Assembly: GCA_022778585.1 (NCBI GenBank) | Contig: JALFTI010000021.1 | Coordinates: forward strand, 124,001-188,000 | Direction: 5' to 3' | Length of the DNA: 64,000 nt | DNA from: Pygmaiobacter massiliensis | Lineage (GTDB): Bacteria; Bacillota; Clostridia; Oscillospirales; Ruminococcaceae | Shown here: one piece after another, positions 26,938 to 36,333 of the stretch | Layout: each line of letters begins with the position of its first letter | Numbering within the stretch: position 1 is the stretch's first letter | The notes under the pieces: generated by a model | The model's database searches: none | What the model was told of the DNA's origin: nothing | What the model saw: the letters and a program-made list of their open reading frames with translations, nothing else | Made by a program: the position numbers and the translations under genes

Positions 26938-27600
26938 TTAACGGGCAGTTTTTGCCAGGGATTTGGTGGCAAAAGCTGCAGGCTGCGCCAATTTTTGGGA
27001 AAGCTGGTACAGCACAAGCCCTCCCTTTTCCGAATAGCCGGTATTCCAAAGCTGGGCAAAGTTCAGCCAGCGGGCGCGGCCATAGGTAACCGCTTTTACC
27101 AAAAGGCTGCCGGTTTCGGTTTCTTCATAGCCCGTTAATAAAAACCAGTGCCACACATAGTCGGCAAGGTCGGGGTCCTGGTGCTTTAAGGTCAGGCAGG
27201 GCACCGGCAGCCCGGCATCAATCTGTTCCATCAGCGCCTTTGCGGCAAGCGGCGCGGCGGTATCTCCCGGCAGCGGGCGCATGGTAAGGCTTGTTTCCCC
27301 CACCCGGCGCAGGTACTCCCCAAAGCCGTCCATATAAAGCTCCAGCCGGTTAATGCCATGCCAGCGGGGGCGCAAAAACGGCTTCATGCCGGCGGCAAAC
27401 CGCAGCCAGTCCAGCTTAAGCGGAGCGTACGGATTAAACGGATAAAGCTTTGCAAGACCTTTGTACCGCTTTAGGTAAATACAGCTGTCGCAAGCCGTCA
27501 CTGCGGCGCATCCGCCAATCTTCATCCAGTGGTCCACAAACCAGTCCTGGCAGCCGCCATAACAATCTTCAATTTGAAAAAAAGGCAGCTGGCGTTTCAA
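26938..27600 (-). CDS. Possible C39-like cysteine peptidase-fold protein
   Basis: A 220-residue soluble protein. The N-terminal QDWFVDHWMKIGGCAAVTA stretch places a Cys after GG in the manner of papain/C39-like nucleophiles, and a later VWHWFLLTGYEE offers a His in a plausible position. I recognise this only as resembling bacteriocin-peptidase-like (C39) hypothetical proteins, and catalysis is not demonstrated. The start codon is TTG at 27600, preceded by AAGGAGAAAAACGC, and overlaps the stop of the upstream membrane-protein gene (TTGA). Translation is therefore coupled and the two products probably act together. Confidence 0.55.
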   Translation of the reverse strand: MKRQLPFFQIEDCYGGCQDWFVDHWMKIGGCAAVTACDSCIYLKRYKGLAKLYPFNPYAPLKLDWLRFAAGMKPFLRPRWHGINRLELYMDGFGEYLRRVGETSLTMRPLPGDTAAPLAAKALMEQIDAGLPVPCLTLKHQDPDLADYVWHWFLLTGYEETETGSLLVKAVTYGRARWLNFAQLWNTGYSEKGGLVLYQLSQKLAQPAAFATKSLAKTAR

Positions 27601-28130
27601 GCGTTTTTCTCCTTTTGGGGCAAGGTGGGGTCAGAGGGGGCGGTTTTGGCCGGGGCCGGTGCGCGCGCATCCTTTTTTGCTGCGCCGGTATTGGTATCGT
27701 CGGCCGCATGTTCCTTTGGTGCAGCCCGGCGGGCGGCGCTTTGTTTCAAGTTATCCAAAAGTGTGCGCAGCTGGGCCAGAAAAAGCTCGGCCAAAAGGGT
27801 TAAAAAGCATGCTGCCACAATAACCAAAAGCCAGATGATCCACCCGTTGGAGGTGGCTCCGCCGCCTGCATCCTGCCCGGAAGAGGAAAAAACCAGGCTG
27901 GCCGCAAACCCTGCCGGGTAGCTGAGCGACACCCCCAGCGCAAACACCCGCGCCCCCAAAAGGCTGCCCGCCAGCGCGCAAATAAGGCACAGGCAGGCGG
28001 TAAGAACCGGAAAGTCCTGCATTTGGTGCAGAAAATAAAGCGGCCAGCGGATGATAAGAAAGCTGGCCAGCACAATGGCGCAGCTTGCGCCGCCAAGCCG
28101 CAGGCGTTTTTTTAAGGCGTTTTTGTACAT
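27597..28130 (-). CDS. Small membrane protein of unknown function
   Basis: A 177-residue protein with about four hydrophobic segments (roughly residues 12-32, 38-60, 63-85 and 95-120). A charged, Ala/Lys/Pro-rich cytoplasmic tail of about 50 residues follows. The ATG at 28130 follows AAAGGAGGAAAACCG; upstream in-frame codons are not needed. First gene of a two-gene operon with the C39-like protein. No family recognised; the pairing with a possible peptidase suggests a membrane partner, but that is inference. Confidence 0.6.
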   Translation of the reverse strand: MYKNALKKRLRLGGASCAIVLASFLIIRWPLYFLHQMQDFPVLTACLCLICALAGSLLGARVFALGVSLSYPAGFAASLVFSSSGQDAGGGATSNGWIIWLLVIVAACFLTLLAELFLAQLRTLLDNLKQSAARRAAPKEHAADDTNTGAAKKDARAPAPAKTAPSDPTLPQKEKNA

Positions 28131-28207
28131 TCGGTTTTCCTCCTTTAAAAAGGTGCGGCAAGCTGCCCGAAAACGGCGCATACAGCAGGTGTTTTGGTAC
28201 ACGGTTT

Positions 28208-28236
28208 ATCATACCACCCCAGGCGGTCGGGCGCAA
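28208..28236 (-). promoter_or_regulatory. Minus-strand promoter TTGCGC-17-TATGAT
   Basis: Read leftward: -35 TTGCGC (28231-28236), 17 bases, extended -10 TGGTATGAT with the hexamer at 28208-28213; drives the 28130-26938 pair. Confidence 0.6.
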
Positions 28237-28251
28237 GCAGGCGCAAAGAGA

Positions 28252-28290
28252 CAAAAAAGCGGGCGGCCCTAAAAAGGACCGCCCGCTTTG
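28252..28290 (-). terminator. metG terminator
   Basis: On the minus strand: stem AAAGCGGGCGG/CCGCCCGCTTT and a T run; about 70 bases beyond the metG stop. Confidence 0.85.
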
Positions 28291-28359
28291 GGTGCAAAAA
28301 ACAAGGCAAACGCAAAAGCTTTTAGCCCTAACGGGCCATGCTTTTACAGCGCGCAAAAA

Positions 28360-30345
28360 TTAGTGAATGGCGCTGCCCGGAGCTACCGTTTCGGGGAAGA
28401 AAACCACCGAAGCGCCGCCGTCGGCTGTGTCGGCCGCCACGATCATGCCCTCGCTCAGGTAAGCGCCCTTCAGCATGGGGCGCGCAGCAAGGTTTGCCAC
28501 AATGGCCACATTCCGGCCAATCAGGTCTTCGGGCGCGTACCATTTGGCAATGCCGGAAAGAATGGTGCGCTCGCGCTCGCCGTCAAACACGGTCAGGTGC
28601 AAAAGCTTACGGCTCTCCTTCATCCGCTCGCAGGCAATTACCCGGGCTACCCGCATTTCTACCTTGCAGAAATCGTCAAAACTGATTTCGGGCAGATGCT
28701 CCATCGGCTCGGCTGCGGCGGGCGCCGGGGCTGTTTGGGGCTGCACTTCGGCCTTCGGGGCGGCTGCCTCCTGGCTGGCCTTGTGGGCGGCAAGCTGGGC
28801 CATCTCCTTGGCAAGGTCAATGCGCGGGAATAAGGCGTCGCCGCCCACTACGGTCTGCTCCATGGGCAATGCGCCAAAATGACCAAGGCTTTCCAGCGTT
28901 AAAAGCGCCGGGTCGCTTACGCCAAGCTGCGCAGCAATCTTCGGGCCGGTGGTGGGCAAAAACGGGGTTAAAAGCACAGCGGCATACCGCAATACCTCGC
29001 ACAGGTTGTACAAAACGGTGGCAAGCCGCGCCTTTTTCGCCTCGTCCTTGGCAAGGGCCCAGGGCATGGTTTCATCAATGTACTTGTTGGCCCGCTGAAT
29101 GGCCTTGAAGATCTCCATAAGGGCCTGGGGCAGAAGCAGTTTGTCCATGCAGTCGGTCACGGCGGCGGGCAGTGCTTCGCACAGGCTGGAAAGCTCCTCA
29201 TCCAGCGGCTGGGCTTCCCGCTGGGCGGGCAGGGTGCCGGCAAAGTACTTCTTTACCATGGCTACCGTGCGGGACAAAAGGTTGCCCAGGTCGTTTGCCA
29301 GGTCCGAATTGATGCGGTTGATCAGCGCTTCGTTGGAGAAGTTGCCGTCGTTGCCGAACGGAATCTCCCGCAGCAAAAAGTAGCGCACGGCGTCCACCCC
29401 GTACCGTTCGCACAGCACAACGGGGTCTACCACATTGCCTACCGATTTGCTCATCTTGCCGCCTTCCATCAAAAGCCAGCCGTGGCCGAATACCCGTTTG
29501 GGCAGCGGCAGGTCCAGCGCCATAAGCATGGCGGGCCAGATGATGGTGTGGAAGCGCAGAATTTCCTTGCCCACCATGTGAATATCGGCGGGCCAGAATT
29601 TGTCGTAGTCGTGGTAGGTATTGTTGCCGTAGCCCAAAGCGGTGATGTAGTTGGACAGCGCGTCGATCCACACATAGATGGTGTGGTTGGGGTCAAAGGT
29701 GACCGGAATGCCCCATTTTACGCTGGTGCGGGACACGCAGGTGTCCTGCAGGCCCTGACCAATAAAGCTGATCATCTCGTTTTTGCGGGTTTCGGGCTGG
29801 ATGAACTGGGGATTTTCTTCGTAGTACTGCAAAAGCCGGTCGGAATATTTGCTGATCTTGAAGAAGTAGGCTTCCTCCTCGGCCTCGTACACCTCGCGCC
29901 CGCAGTCGGGGCATTTGCCGTCCACCAGCTGGCTTGCGGTCCAAAAGCTTTCGCAGGGCTTGCAGTAGTGGCCCTTGTAAACGCCCTTGTAAATATCCCC
30001 CTGGTCATACAGCTGCTTAAAAATTTTCTGTACAGCTTGTACATGGTAGTCGACGGTGGTGCGGATAAAGCGGTCGTTGGAAATGTTCAAAAGCTTCCAC
30101 AAATCCTTTACCGTGGCCACACTTTCATCCACATACTGCTTGGGGGTAACCCCTTTTGCCTTGGCCTTGTCCTCAATTTTTTGGCCGTGCTCATCGGTAC
30201 CGGTCAAAAACAGAACATCGTACCCCTGCATGCGCTTGTACCGGGCCAGCGCGTCGCAGGCCACGGTGGTGTAGCTGTGGCCAATGTGCAGCTTGTCCGA
30301 AGGGTAGTAGATGGGTGTGGTGATATAGTACTTTTTCTTGTCCAT
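28360..30345 (-). CDS. metG: Methionyl-tRNA synthetase
   Basis: A 661-residue class I aminoacyl-tRNA synthetase that charges tRNA-Met. HIGH (KLHIGHSYTT) is near residue 20. A zinc-binding insertion carries CKPC and CPDC (YKGHYCKPCESFW...GKCPDCGREV) at about 125-150, KMSKS lies near residue 295, an anticodon-binding helical domain follows, and a C-terminal EMAP-II-like tRNA-binding domain runs from about 555 to 661 (FDDFCKVEMRVARVI). A Pro/Ala-rich linker joins the last two. The ATG at 30345 follows AGGAAGAGGAA; the in-frame start 54 bases upstream encodes a non-conserved extension. Downstream of the FemX-like gene in the same direction, 65 bases apart. Confidence 0.97.
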   Translation of the reverse strand: MDKKKYYITTPIYYPSDKLHIGHSYTTVACDALARYKRMQGYDVLFLTGTDEHGQKIEDKAKAKGVTPKQYVDESVATVKDLWKLLNISNDRFIRTTVDYHVQAVQKIFKQLYDQGDIYKGVYKGHYCKPCESFWTASQLVDGKCPDCGREVYEAEEEAYFFKISKYSDRLLQYYEENPQFIQPETRKNEMISFIGQGLQDTCVSRTSVKWGIPVTFDPNHTIYVWIDALSNYITALGYGNNTYHDYDKFWPADIHMVGKEILRFHTIIWPAMLMALDLPLPKRVFGHGWLLMEGGKMSKSVGNVVDPVVLCERYGVDAVRYFLLREIPFGNDGNFSNEALINRINSDLANDLGNLLSRTVAMVKKYFAGTLPAQREAQPLDEELSSLCEALPAAVTDCMDKLLLPQALMEIFKAIQRANKYIDETMPWALAKDEAKKARLATVLYNLCEVLRYAAVLLTPFLPTTGPKIAAQLGVSDPALLTLESLGHFGALPMEQTVVGGDALFPRIDLAKEMAQLAAHKASQEAAAPKAEVQPQTAPAPAAAEPMEHLPEISFDDFCKVEMRVARVIACERMKESRKLLHLTVFDGERERTILSGIAKWYAPEDLIGRNVAIVANLAARPMLKGAYLSEGMIVAADTADGGASVVFFPETVAPGSAIH

Positions 30346-30410
30346 TTTCCTCTTCCTTTCTTTCTGCGACGAATGGGCCGCAAAAAGTATTGTAAACAAA
30401 AAACAGGGCT

Positions 30411-31445
30411 TTAGTGGTGGTGCAGTTTTGCACGCAGCTTCAAAGCAGCCTCCAGCGCGGCGTTTACCGCAGGGTTGTACACAATCCTAAATTCCCCAAC
30501 CGTGGTCACAATTTCGCCGGTAAAGTTCTGCTTAAAGGCCAGCACATTGTAAAGGGCCTGGCTGTCCTCCGGCCGAATGGCCACCCCCTGCATGTCGTAA
30601 ACATGGCAGCCGGTGGAAAGGGCCCACTTCATCATCTCCCACTGCAGAAGATAGGTGCCCCGCAGCCGGCGCAGTGCGTGGTCGTCGGAAGAACAGCCGT
30701 ACACATGGGCGCAGCGGCCGGCATAGTTTACCGAGAGCCCGCCGCAGATGGGCGCGCCATCCGGCGCATAGCACATATAAAGCCGCGCGTCCTGCGGAAA
30801 AGCGGCAAGAAAACCGGCCAGGTATTCCTTTGGGCGGATGGAAAAGCCCTGCCGCTCGCCGGTTTCGCTGTACACCTTGTAAAAATCATCCAGGCAGTCA
30901 TCGCCCCAGCGGCACACCACCCCCTGCTTGGGTGCGTAGCGGATATAGTAGCGGGTTTCGCGGGCAAATTTGGCCAAAAGCTCCTGTTCGCTTAAGCCTT
31001 TAATATAAGGCAGCATGTAGTTGTACCGGGGCTGAATGGTATCCTTAAACCCGGCGTCGGGGGTGAATTCGCAGCCTAAACTGCAAAAAAGGTCAATGTG
31101 CTGCTGGTCTCCTTCATACAGGTAAGGGTCCATTTTTAAAATGTGGGCGTGGTATTTTTTGGCAACCTCGCCGGCGCCTTCCAAAAGTTCGGCCAGCACC
31201 GCCCGGTCGTTATAATCACAAACAGGTCCGCGGGGGGCGTACATCAGCGCGCCGGGGCCCATAGGCATAATCAAAATACTCAAGGTGCCGCAAAGCGCTC
31301 CCTGCTCGTCGCGCACTGCAACAATTTCGTGCTTCCAGTTGGGCTTTACCTTGGCCCAGCTGGGGCTTTGCATAAAGCTGCCGTTGGGGTGGCTGCGCAC
31401 AAAGGCATCCACCTCGGGGTATGCTTTTGGGGTTAAAATCTCCAA
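30411..31445 (-). CDS. FemAB/FemX-family peptidoglycan aminoacyltransferase
   Basis: A 344-residue protein of the FemX/FemA/FemB (MurM-like) family, which add amino acids from aminoacyl-tRNA to the lipid II stem peptide in the cytoplasm. Family segments seen: SFMQSPSWAKVKPNWKHE at the N-terminus, YAPRGPVCDYND, the MLPYIKGLSEQELLAKF region, and a second GNAT-like half with PICGGLSVNYAGRCAHVYGCSS. The coiled-coil insertion of Staphylococcus FemA is absent, as in FemX-like single-residue enzymes. The apparent start is a TTG at 31445 with AGAAGG upstream. Coding next to metG may reflect the shared need for charged tRNA, but this is speculative. Confidence 0.88.
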   Translation of the reverse strand: MEILTPKAYPEVDAFVRSHPNGSFMQSPSWAKVKPNWKHEIVAVRDEQGALCGTLSILIMPMGPGALMYAPRGPVCDYNDRAVLAELLEGAGEVAKKYHAHILKMDPYLYEGDQQHIDLFCSLGCEFTPDAGFKDTIQPRYNYMLPYIKGLSEQELLAKFARETRYYIRYAPKQGVVCRWGDDCLDDFYKVYSETGERQGFSIRPKEYLAGFLAAFPQDARLYMCYAPDGAPICGGLSVNYAGRCAHVYGCSSDDHALRRLRGTYLLQWEMMKWALSTGCHVYDMQGVAIRPEDSQALYNVLAFKQNFTGEIVTTVGEFRIVYNPAVNAALEAALKLRAKLHHH

Positions 31446-31915
31446 TCGACTACCTTCTTACCTTTCCGCCGCAGGCGGTTTTTAAACCAGTGCGGCTAGC
31501 TTGCCGCATAGATATTATAAGTATAGCACAAAAAACACGGGTTTACCACTGGAAAGCGGCAAAAAAGCCGGCTTTGGCCCAAACGAACTGGCCTGAATGG
31601 CGGTTTCGATCGAAAAAGCAAAAACTTTGTATAATTTGCATAAAACACAAAAACCACAGCCGGGTTTTGTTGCGTTTTTGCTCAAGAAAACCCTTGAAAA
31701 AATGTATACATATGGTATGATAAGGGGGAGAAGAACACAAAAAGAAGGGCGGGCGCATGAAAAAAATAACCATGCGGCAGCCCTTTTCTGCTTTTTGCCC
31801 CGCAGGCTTTGGCAGAAAAGGAGAAAAGCCCGCCGCAAAAAATGAAAAAGGAACCCGCCTGCCGGCTTTTTTGGCGTTTGCGGGCAGGTTCTGATTGAAA
31901 AAAGGGGAGAAAGAC
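31446..31915. other. Divergent intergenic region, glgC leader
   Basis: About 470 bases between divergent operons. On the minus strand TATAAT (31513-31518) and TATACT boxes crowd the femX-like side without a good -35. On the plus strand the glgC promoter lies at 31694-31721, leaving a leader of about 190 bases. The overlapping short ORFs carry no family resemblance. Confidence 0.5.
31694..31721 (+). promoter_or_regulatory. glg operon promoter TTGAAA-16-TATGAT
   Basis: -35 TTGAAA at 31694-31699, extended -10 TGGTATGAT ending at 31721. Confidence 0.7.
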
Positions 31916-33121
31916 ATGAAAGAATGCATTGCTATGCTGCTGGCTGGCGGCCAGGGTTCACGGCTGTACGCCCTGACCCATAAGCTGGCCAAGCCTGCTG
32001 TTCCGTTTGGCGGAAAGTATCGGATTATCGACTTCCCGCTTTCCAACTGTGTGAACTCGGGTATTGATACGGTGGGTATCCTCACCCAGTACCAGCCGCT
32101 GGTACTGAACGAATATATTGGCAACGGCCAGCCCTGGGACCTGGACCGGCTGTACGGCGGGGTGCATGTGCTGCCCCCCTACCAAAAGGCCAACGGCAGC
32201 GATTGGTACAAGGGTACCGCCAACGCCATTTACCAAAACATTAATTTTATTGACCGGTACGAGCCGGAGTATGTGGTCATTCTTTCGGGCGACCATATTT
32301 ATAAAATGGATTATTCCAAAATGCTGGACTACCATAAACGCCAGCAGGCAGACTGCACCATTGCGGTGCTGGAGGTGCCCTGGGAGGAGGCTTCCCGCTT
32401 TGGCATTATGACCGCCGACCCGGACGGGCGCATTACAAAGTTTGAGGAAAAACCCAAAGAGCCCGAATCGAACCTGGCTTCCATGGGCATTTACATTTTC
32501 ACCTGGTCCAAGCTGCGGGAATACCTGGAGCGGGACGAAGCAAACCCCGAAAGCGAAAACGATTTTGGCAAAAACATTATTCCCACCATGCTGGCCGACG
32601 GGCAGAGAATGTGCGCCTACCCGTTTGAGGGTTACTGGAAGGATGTGGGTACCATTGACAGCCTGTGGGAGGCTAATATGGACCTGCTGAACCCCAATGT
32701 ACCGCTGGATGTGTGGGACGAAAGCTGGAAAATTTATTCCCGCACGGCGGGCCAGCCGCCCCACCACATTTCAAACCTGGCCCATGTGGAAAACAGCATG
32801 ATTACCGAAGGCTGCGAGGTGGACGGCCATGTGGAATTCAGCGTGCTGTTTTCGAATGTGAAGGTAGCGGCTGGCGCGGTGGTGCGCGATTCCATTATTA
32901 TGCCGGGCGCGGTTATTGAAGAGGGCGCCCAGGTGCATTATTCCATTGTGGCAGAAAATGTGACGGTGAAGAAGGGGGCCATTGTGGGTGCCCGGCCCGA
33001 ACATATGGAAGATATTTCGAAATGGGGCGTTTCGGTTATAGGCGAAGGCGTTACAGTGGGCGCCGGCGCAAAGGTAGGTCCCAAGGCAATGATCACCGAA
33101 GATGTCAAGGAGGTGCTGTAA
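31916..33121 (+). CDS. glgC: Glucose-1-phosphate adenylyltransferase (GlgC)
   Basis: A 401-residue ADP-glucose pyrophosphorylase: ATP plus glucose 1-phosphate gives ADP-glucose, the committed step of bacterial glycogen synthesis. The nucleotidyltransferase signature [14 protein letters not shown] is near residue 8 and [19 protein letters not shown] follows. The catalytic [10 protein letters not shown], the G1P-binding FEEKP and GIYIF, and a C-terminal left-handed beta-helix with hexapeptide repeats (from about 290) are all present. The ATG at 31916 follows GGGGAGAAAG. glgD follows one base after its stop; the Clostridia-type GlgC/GlgD pair is usually heteromeric. Confidence 0.97.
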   Translation: MKECIAMLLAGGQGSRLYALTHKLAKPAVPFGGKYRIIDFPLSNCVNSGIDTVGILTQYQPLVLNEYIGNGQPWDLDRLYGGVHVLPPYQKANGSDWYKGTANAIYQNINFIDRYEPEYVVILSGDHIYKMDYSKMLDYHKRQQADCTIAVLEVPWEEASRFGIMTADPDGRITKFEEKPKEPESNLASMGIYIFTWSKLREYLERDEANPESENDFGKNIIPTMLADGQRMCAYPFEGYWKDVGTIDSLWEANMDLLNPNVPLDVWDESWKIYSRTAGQPPHHISNLAHVENSMITEGCEVDGHVEFSVLFSNVKVAAGAVVRDSIIMPGAVIEEGAQVHYSIVAENVTVKKGAIVGARPEHMEDISKWGVSVIGEGVTVGAGAKVGPKAMITEDVKEVL

Positions 33122-33122
33122 A

Positions 33123-34244
33123 ATGGTGAACCTGAACGCACTGGGCATCATTTTTCCCAATATGCACGACAACGCCCTGAAAGAATTGACCCTGTACCGC
33201 ACCATGGCCAGCGTGCCGTTTGCCGGCCGCTATCGGCTGATCGACTTTGTTCTGTCCGGCATGACGCTGGCGGGCATTCAAAATGTGGGCGTTATTGTTA
33301 AAAAGAACTACCAAAGCCTGATGGACCATTTGGGCAACGGCCGCGAGTGGGACTTGTCCCGCAAAAGGGGCGGGCTTGTTATTTTTCCGCCCAACGCGGC
33401 GGGGGCCGGCAGTGAATACCATGGCCGCATTGAAGCGCTGTATACCATTTTGCCCTACATAGAAAGCGCGCGGGAGGACTATGTGGTGCTGGCCGACTGC
33501 AATACCGTGTGCACGCTGGACTATGCCGCTTTGGTGGCAAAGCATGCCGAAAGCGGGGCCGATGTGACCATTGCCTATGCCAAGGACCGCATGACCGAAG
33601 CGCTGGGCCGAAACAATGTTTCGCTGCAGATGGCGCCTTCCGGCCGGGTGCGGGAACTGCTGATTAACGACACCGCTTCGGGCAAGCGCAATTTGTCGCT
33701 GGGCATTATGGTGGTAAACCGCGAACTTTTGTGCGAGATTGTAAAGACCAGTTATTCCCGCGGGCTGGTGCGGTTTGAGCAGGAGGTATTGGCCAAAAAG
33801 CTGGATACCTTTAAGGTGTGCGGTTTTGAATATGTGGGCTACCGCAGCCGCATTCTGGATATGGCCAGCTATTTTGAGGCCAATATGCAGATGCTGTATG
33901 TGGAAAACCTGAACCGGCTGTTCCCGGAAGGGCGGCCTGTTTACACCAAGGTGCGGGACGAAGCGCCGGTGCGCTACGCCATTGGCAGCAAGGTGAAAAA
34001 CGCCACCGTTGCCGACGGGTGCATTATTGAAGGCGAGGTGCAAAACTGCATTTTGTTCCGTGGTTGCCGCATTGGCAAGGGCGCAGTGGTGAAAAACTGC
34101 ATTCTGATGCAGAATACCATTGTGCAGCCCGGCGTGCGGATGGATTATGTAATTACCGATAAGGATGTAACCGTTACCGAAGGCCAGTACCTGGGCGGAA
34201 CCAAAAACTTCCAGGTATTTGTGAAAAAGGGGTCCACTGTATAA
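33123..34244 (+). CDS. glgD: Glucose-1-phosphate adenylyltransferase subunit GlgD
   Basis: A 373-residue GlgC paralogue typical of Firmicutes. The nucleotidyltransferase fold is kept (PFAGRYRLIDFVLSGM, hexapeptide-type C-terminus), but the catalytic N-terminal loop is degenerate: GIIFPNMHDNALKELT replaces [10 protein letters not shown]. The position of the catalytic Asp reads VVLADCNTV, as in GlgD regulatory subunits. It modulates or stabilises GlgC rather than acting alone. Start one base beyond the glgC stop; the ribosome site lies inside glgC (AAGGAGG). Confidence 0.95.
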   Translation: MVNLNALGIIFPNMHDNALKELTLYRTMASVPFAGRYRLIDFVLSGMTLAGIQNVGVIVKKNYQSLMDHLGNGREWDLSRKRGGLVIFPPNAAGAGSEYHGRIEALYTILPYIESAREDYVVLADCNTVCTLDYAALVAKHAESGADVTIAYAKDRMTEALGRNNVSLQMAPSGRVRELLINDTASGKRNLSLGIMVVNRELLCEIVKTSYSRGLVRFEQEVLAKKLDTFKVCGFEYVGYRSRILDMASYFEANMQMLYVENLNRLFPEGRPVYTKVRDEAPVRYAIGSKVKNATVADGCIIEGEVQNCILFRGCRIGKGAVVKNCILMQNTIVQPGVRMDYVITDKDVTVTEGQYLGGTKNFQVFVKKGSTV

Positions 34245-34270
34245 AAGGCGGGCCATAAAAGGAGAAAAAA

Positions 34271-35695
34271 ATGAAAATTTTGTATTGTGCCAGTGAGGCG
34301 CTGCCCTTTGCCATGAGCGGCGGCCTGGGAGATGTGGCAGGCAGCCTGCCCAAGGCGCTGGTGCGCCGCGGCATAGACTGCCGGGTGGTGCTGCCGCTTT
34401 ATGGCACCATAAAGCCCGAGCTGCGGGAAAAAATGGAGCTTGTGACCAGCTTTACGGTACAGCTGGGCTGGCGCAACCAGTACTGCGGGGTGTTTACCTG
34501 CCAGGCGGATGGGGTGACCTACTACCTGCTGGACAATGAATATTACTTTAAGCGTTCGGGTCTGTATGGTTTTTATGACGATGGCGAGCGGTTTGCGTTT
34601 TTCAGCCGGGCCATTCTGGAAATGCTTTTGGCGGTGGATTTTGAGCCGGACATTCTGCATACAAACGACTGGCAAACCGCGCTGGTGCCGGTGTATTTGA
34701 ACCTGTGCTACCGGCACCAGCCCAAGCTCAGCCGGGTAAAAACGGCCTTTACCATCCACAATATTCAGTACCAGGGCAAATACGGTATGGATATGCTGGG
34801 CGATGTATTGGATGTGGGGGATGCGGGCGCGCGCTGCCTGGAATATGACGGCTGTGTGAACTTTATGAAGGGCGCCATTGAGTCGGCAGATAAAATTACC
34901 ACCGTTTCGCCCACCTACGCCAAGGAGATTATGGACCCCTGGTATGCCCACGGGTTGGACGCGCTTTTGCGGGATAAGGCCTACAAGACCTGCGGCATTT
35001 TAAATGGTATTGATACCGAGGTGTATAACCCCGAAACCGACGCCTACCTTGCCGCAAACTACGGCCCGGACAATGTGGCCCAGGGCAAGGCTGCCTGCAA
35101 ACAGGCGCTGCGCCGCCGGTTTGGCCTGGAAGAAAACGACCAGCCCCTTTTGGGTATGGTAACCCGGCTGGTGGGGCACAAAGGGCTGGACCTGGTGCGG
35201 CATGTGGCCGAATATATTGTGCTTTCGGGCATGCAGATTATGCTGGTGGGCAATGGCGACTATATGTACGAAAGCTTTTTTAGGGACCTGGCCGAAAAGT
35301 ACCCTGGCCGGGTGGCGGTGTACATTGGCTTTAACCCCGAACTGGCCCACCAGGTTTATGCCGGCGCGGATTTGTTCTTAATGCCTTCCAAGTCGGAACC
35401 GTGCGGCCTGGCCCAGATGGTGGCGCTGCGGTATGGCACCATTCCCATTGTGCGCGAGACCGGCGGCCTGAAGGACTCCATTACCGATTCGGGCGATGGC
35501 AAAGGCAACGGCTTTACCTTTGCCACCTACAATGCCCACGATATGCTGGACGCCTGCCTGCGGGCAAAGGCCGCTTACGAGTATGCGGACGGCTGGAAAA
35601 CACTGGTGAACCGGGCGCTTGGCTGCGACTTTAGCTGGAACAGCTCTGCCGCAAGCTACATTGGCCTGTACGAGGAAATGGTGAACCTTTGGTAA
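34271..35695 (+). CDS. glgA: Glycogen synthase, ADP-glucose type (GlgA)
   Basis: A 474-residue GT5 glycosyltransferase extending alpha-1,4-glucan from ADP-glucose. The ADP-glucose-binding N-terminus reads CASEALPFAMSGGLGDVAGSLPKAL (K-x-G-G-L-type loop), with HTNDWQTALVPVYL and a C-terminal GT-B domain starting near PLLGMVTRL. The retaining GT motif SKSEPCGLAQMVALRYG carries the catalytic Glu region. Starts 26 bases after glgD, AAAGGAG upstream, and ends the operon before a strong terminator. Branching enzyme and phosphorylase are not in this window. Confidence 0.97.
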   Translation: MKILYCASEALPFAMSGGLGDVAGSLPKALVRRGIDCRVVLPLYGTIKPELREKMELVTSFTVQLGWRNQYCGVFTCQADGVTYYLLDNEYYFKRSGLYGFYDDGERFAFFSRAILEMLLAVDFEPDILHTNDWQTALVPVYLNLCYRHQPKLSRVKTAFTIHNIQYQGKYGMDMLGDVLDVGDAGARCLEYDGCVNFMKGAIESADKITTVSPTYAKEIMDPWYAHGLDALLRDKAYKTCGILNGIDTEVYNPETDAYLAANYGPDNVAQGKAACKQALRRRFGLEENDQPLLGMVTRLVGHKGLDLVRHVAEYIVLSGMQIMLVGNGDYMYESFFRDLAEKYPGRVAVYIGFNPELAHQVYAGADLFLMPSKSEPCGLAQMVALRYGTIPIVRETGGLKDSITDSGDGKGNGFTFATYNAHDMLDACLRAKAAYEYADGWKTLVNRALGCDFSWNSSAASYIGLYEEMVNLW

Positions 35696-35745
35696 TGGCG
35701 TGCAAGACTTTGCCAAAAAGATTTTAAAAAGAAATACGCCACACA

Positions 35746-35786
35746 AGCGGGCAGCCTCATTCCAATGCGGCTGCCCGCTTTTTTGC
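35746..35786 (+). terminator. glg operon terminator
   Basis: Stem AGCGGGCAGCC/GGCTGCCCGCT followed by TTTTTT. Confidence 0.9.
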
Positions 35787-36333
35787 GCTGTTTTACTGCC
35801 GGCAAGGCTTTGCTTTTTGCTTTGTAAAGCCGGCCGGCAGCAGGGGAAAGGGGTCGAACCGGCGGGCAGAATGTGTTATAATAGCACATAATGCAGCTGT
35901 TATGCGTTTGGTTTTATGCCGTTTTGGGCCCCTTTACAGCGGGCAAAAGCTGCGGCAGCTTATTTGAGCCGGTATTTTGGGCATGGTTTAACAGCGCCTG
36001 GGGCAGGTATTGTGTTTTTGCCTTATGTTGGGTTTTCACACCTTGCCCTGGCAAAACCGCGGTAGCCCTTTTAAGCTGGTATTTGCAGTATGGTTTAAAG
36101 CGCCAAAAGTGCCGTTTAAAAATAAACTGCTGCATAAAAGAACTTTGTGCGGGCCTTGGGCTTTACCACTTTGGGCCTTTGTGCCAGGGTTTGCAGCCCG
36201 CGAAAAGAGCGCCTGCTTTTTGTGCGGCTTGTGCAGCGGTGCCCGGGCTAGGGGTTTGTGTGCAGGTGCAGCAGTGTAAAAACAAGCCAGGGGACCGTTT
36301 TGCCCCCGGCGCTATTTTGGAAAGGGGCAAACC
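35787..36333. other. Intergenic region upstream of second EamA transporter
   Basis: About 550 bases. A TATAAT box at 35877-35882 with a poor -35 (TCGAAC at 35854-35859, 17-base spacer) is the likely promoter. A 148-codon ORF (35891-36337) begins eight bases past that box, has no ribosome site and an odd Cys/Trp/Phe-rich composition; I treat it as leader sequence, not a gene. Confidence 0.45.

Noticed and set aside
31597-31845. Short ORF in the glgC leader
   Set aside because: Overlaps the glgC promoter and has no ribosome site; treated as leader sequence.
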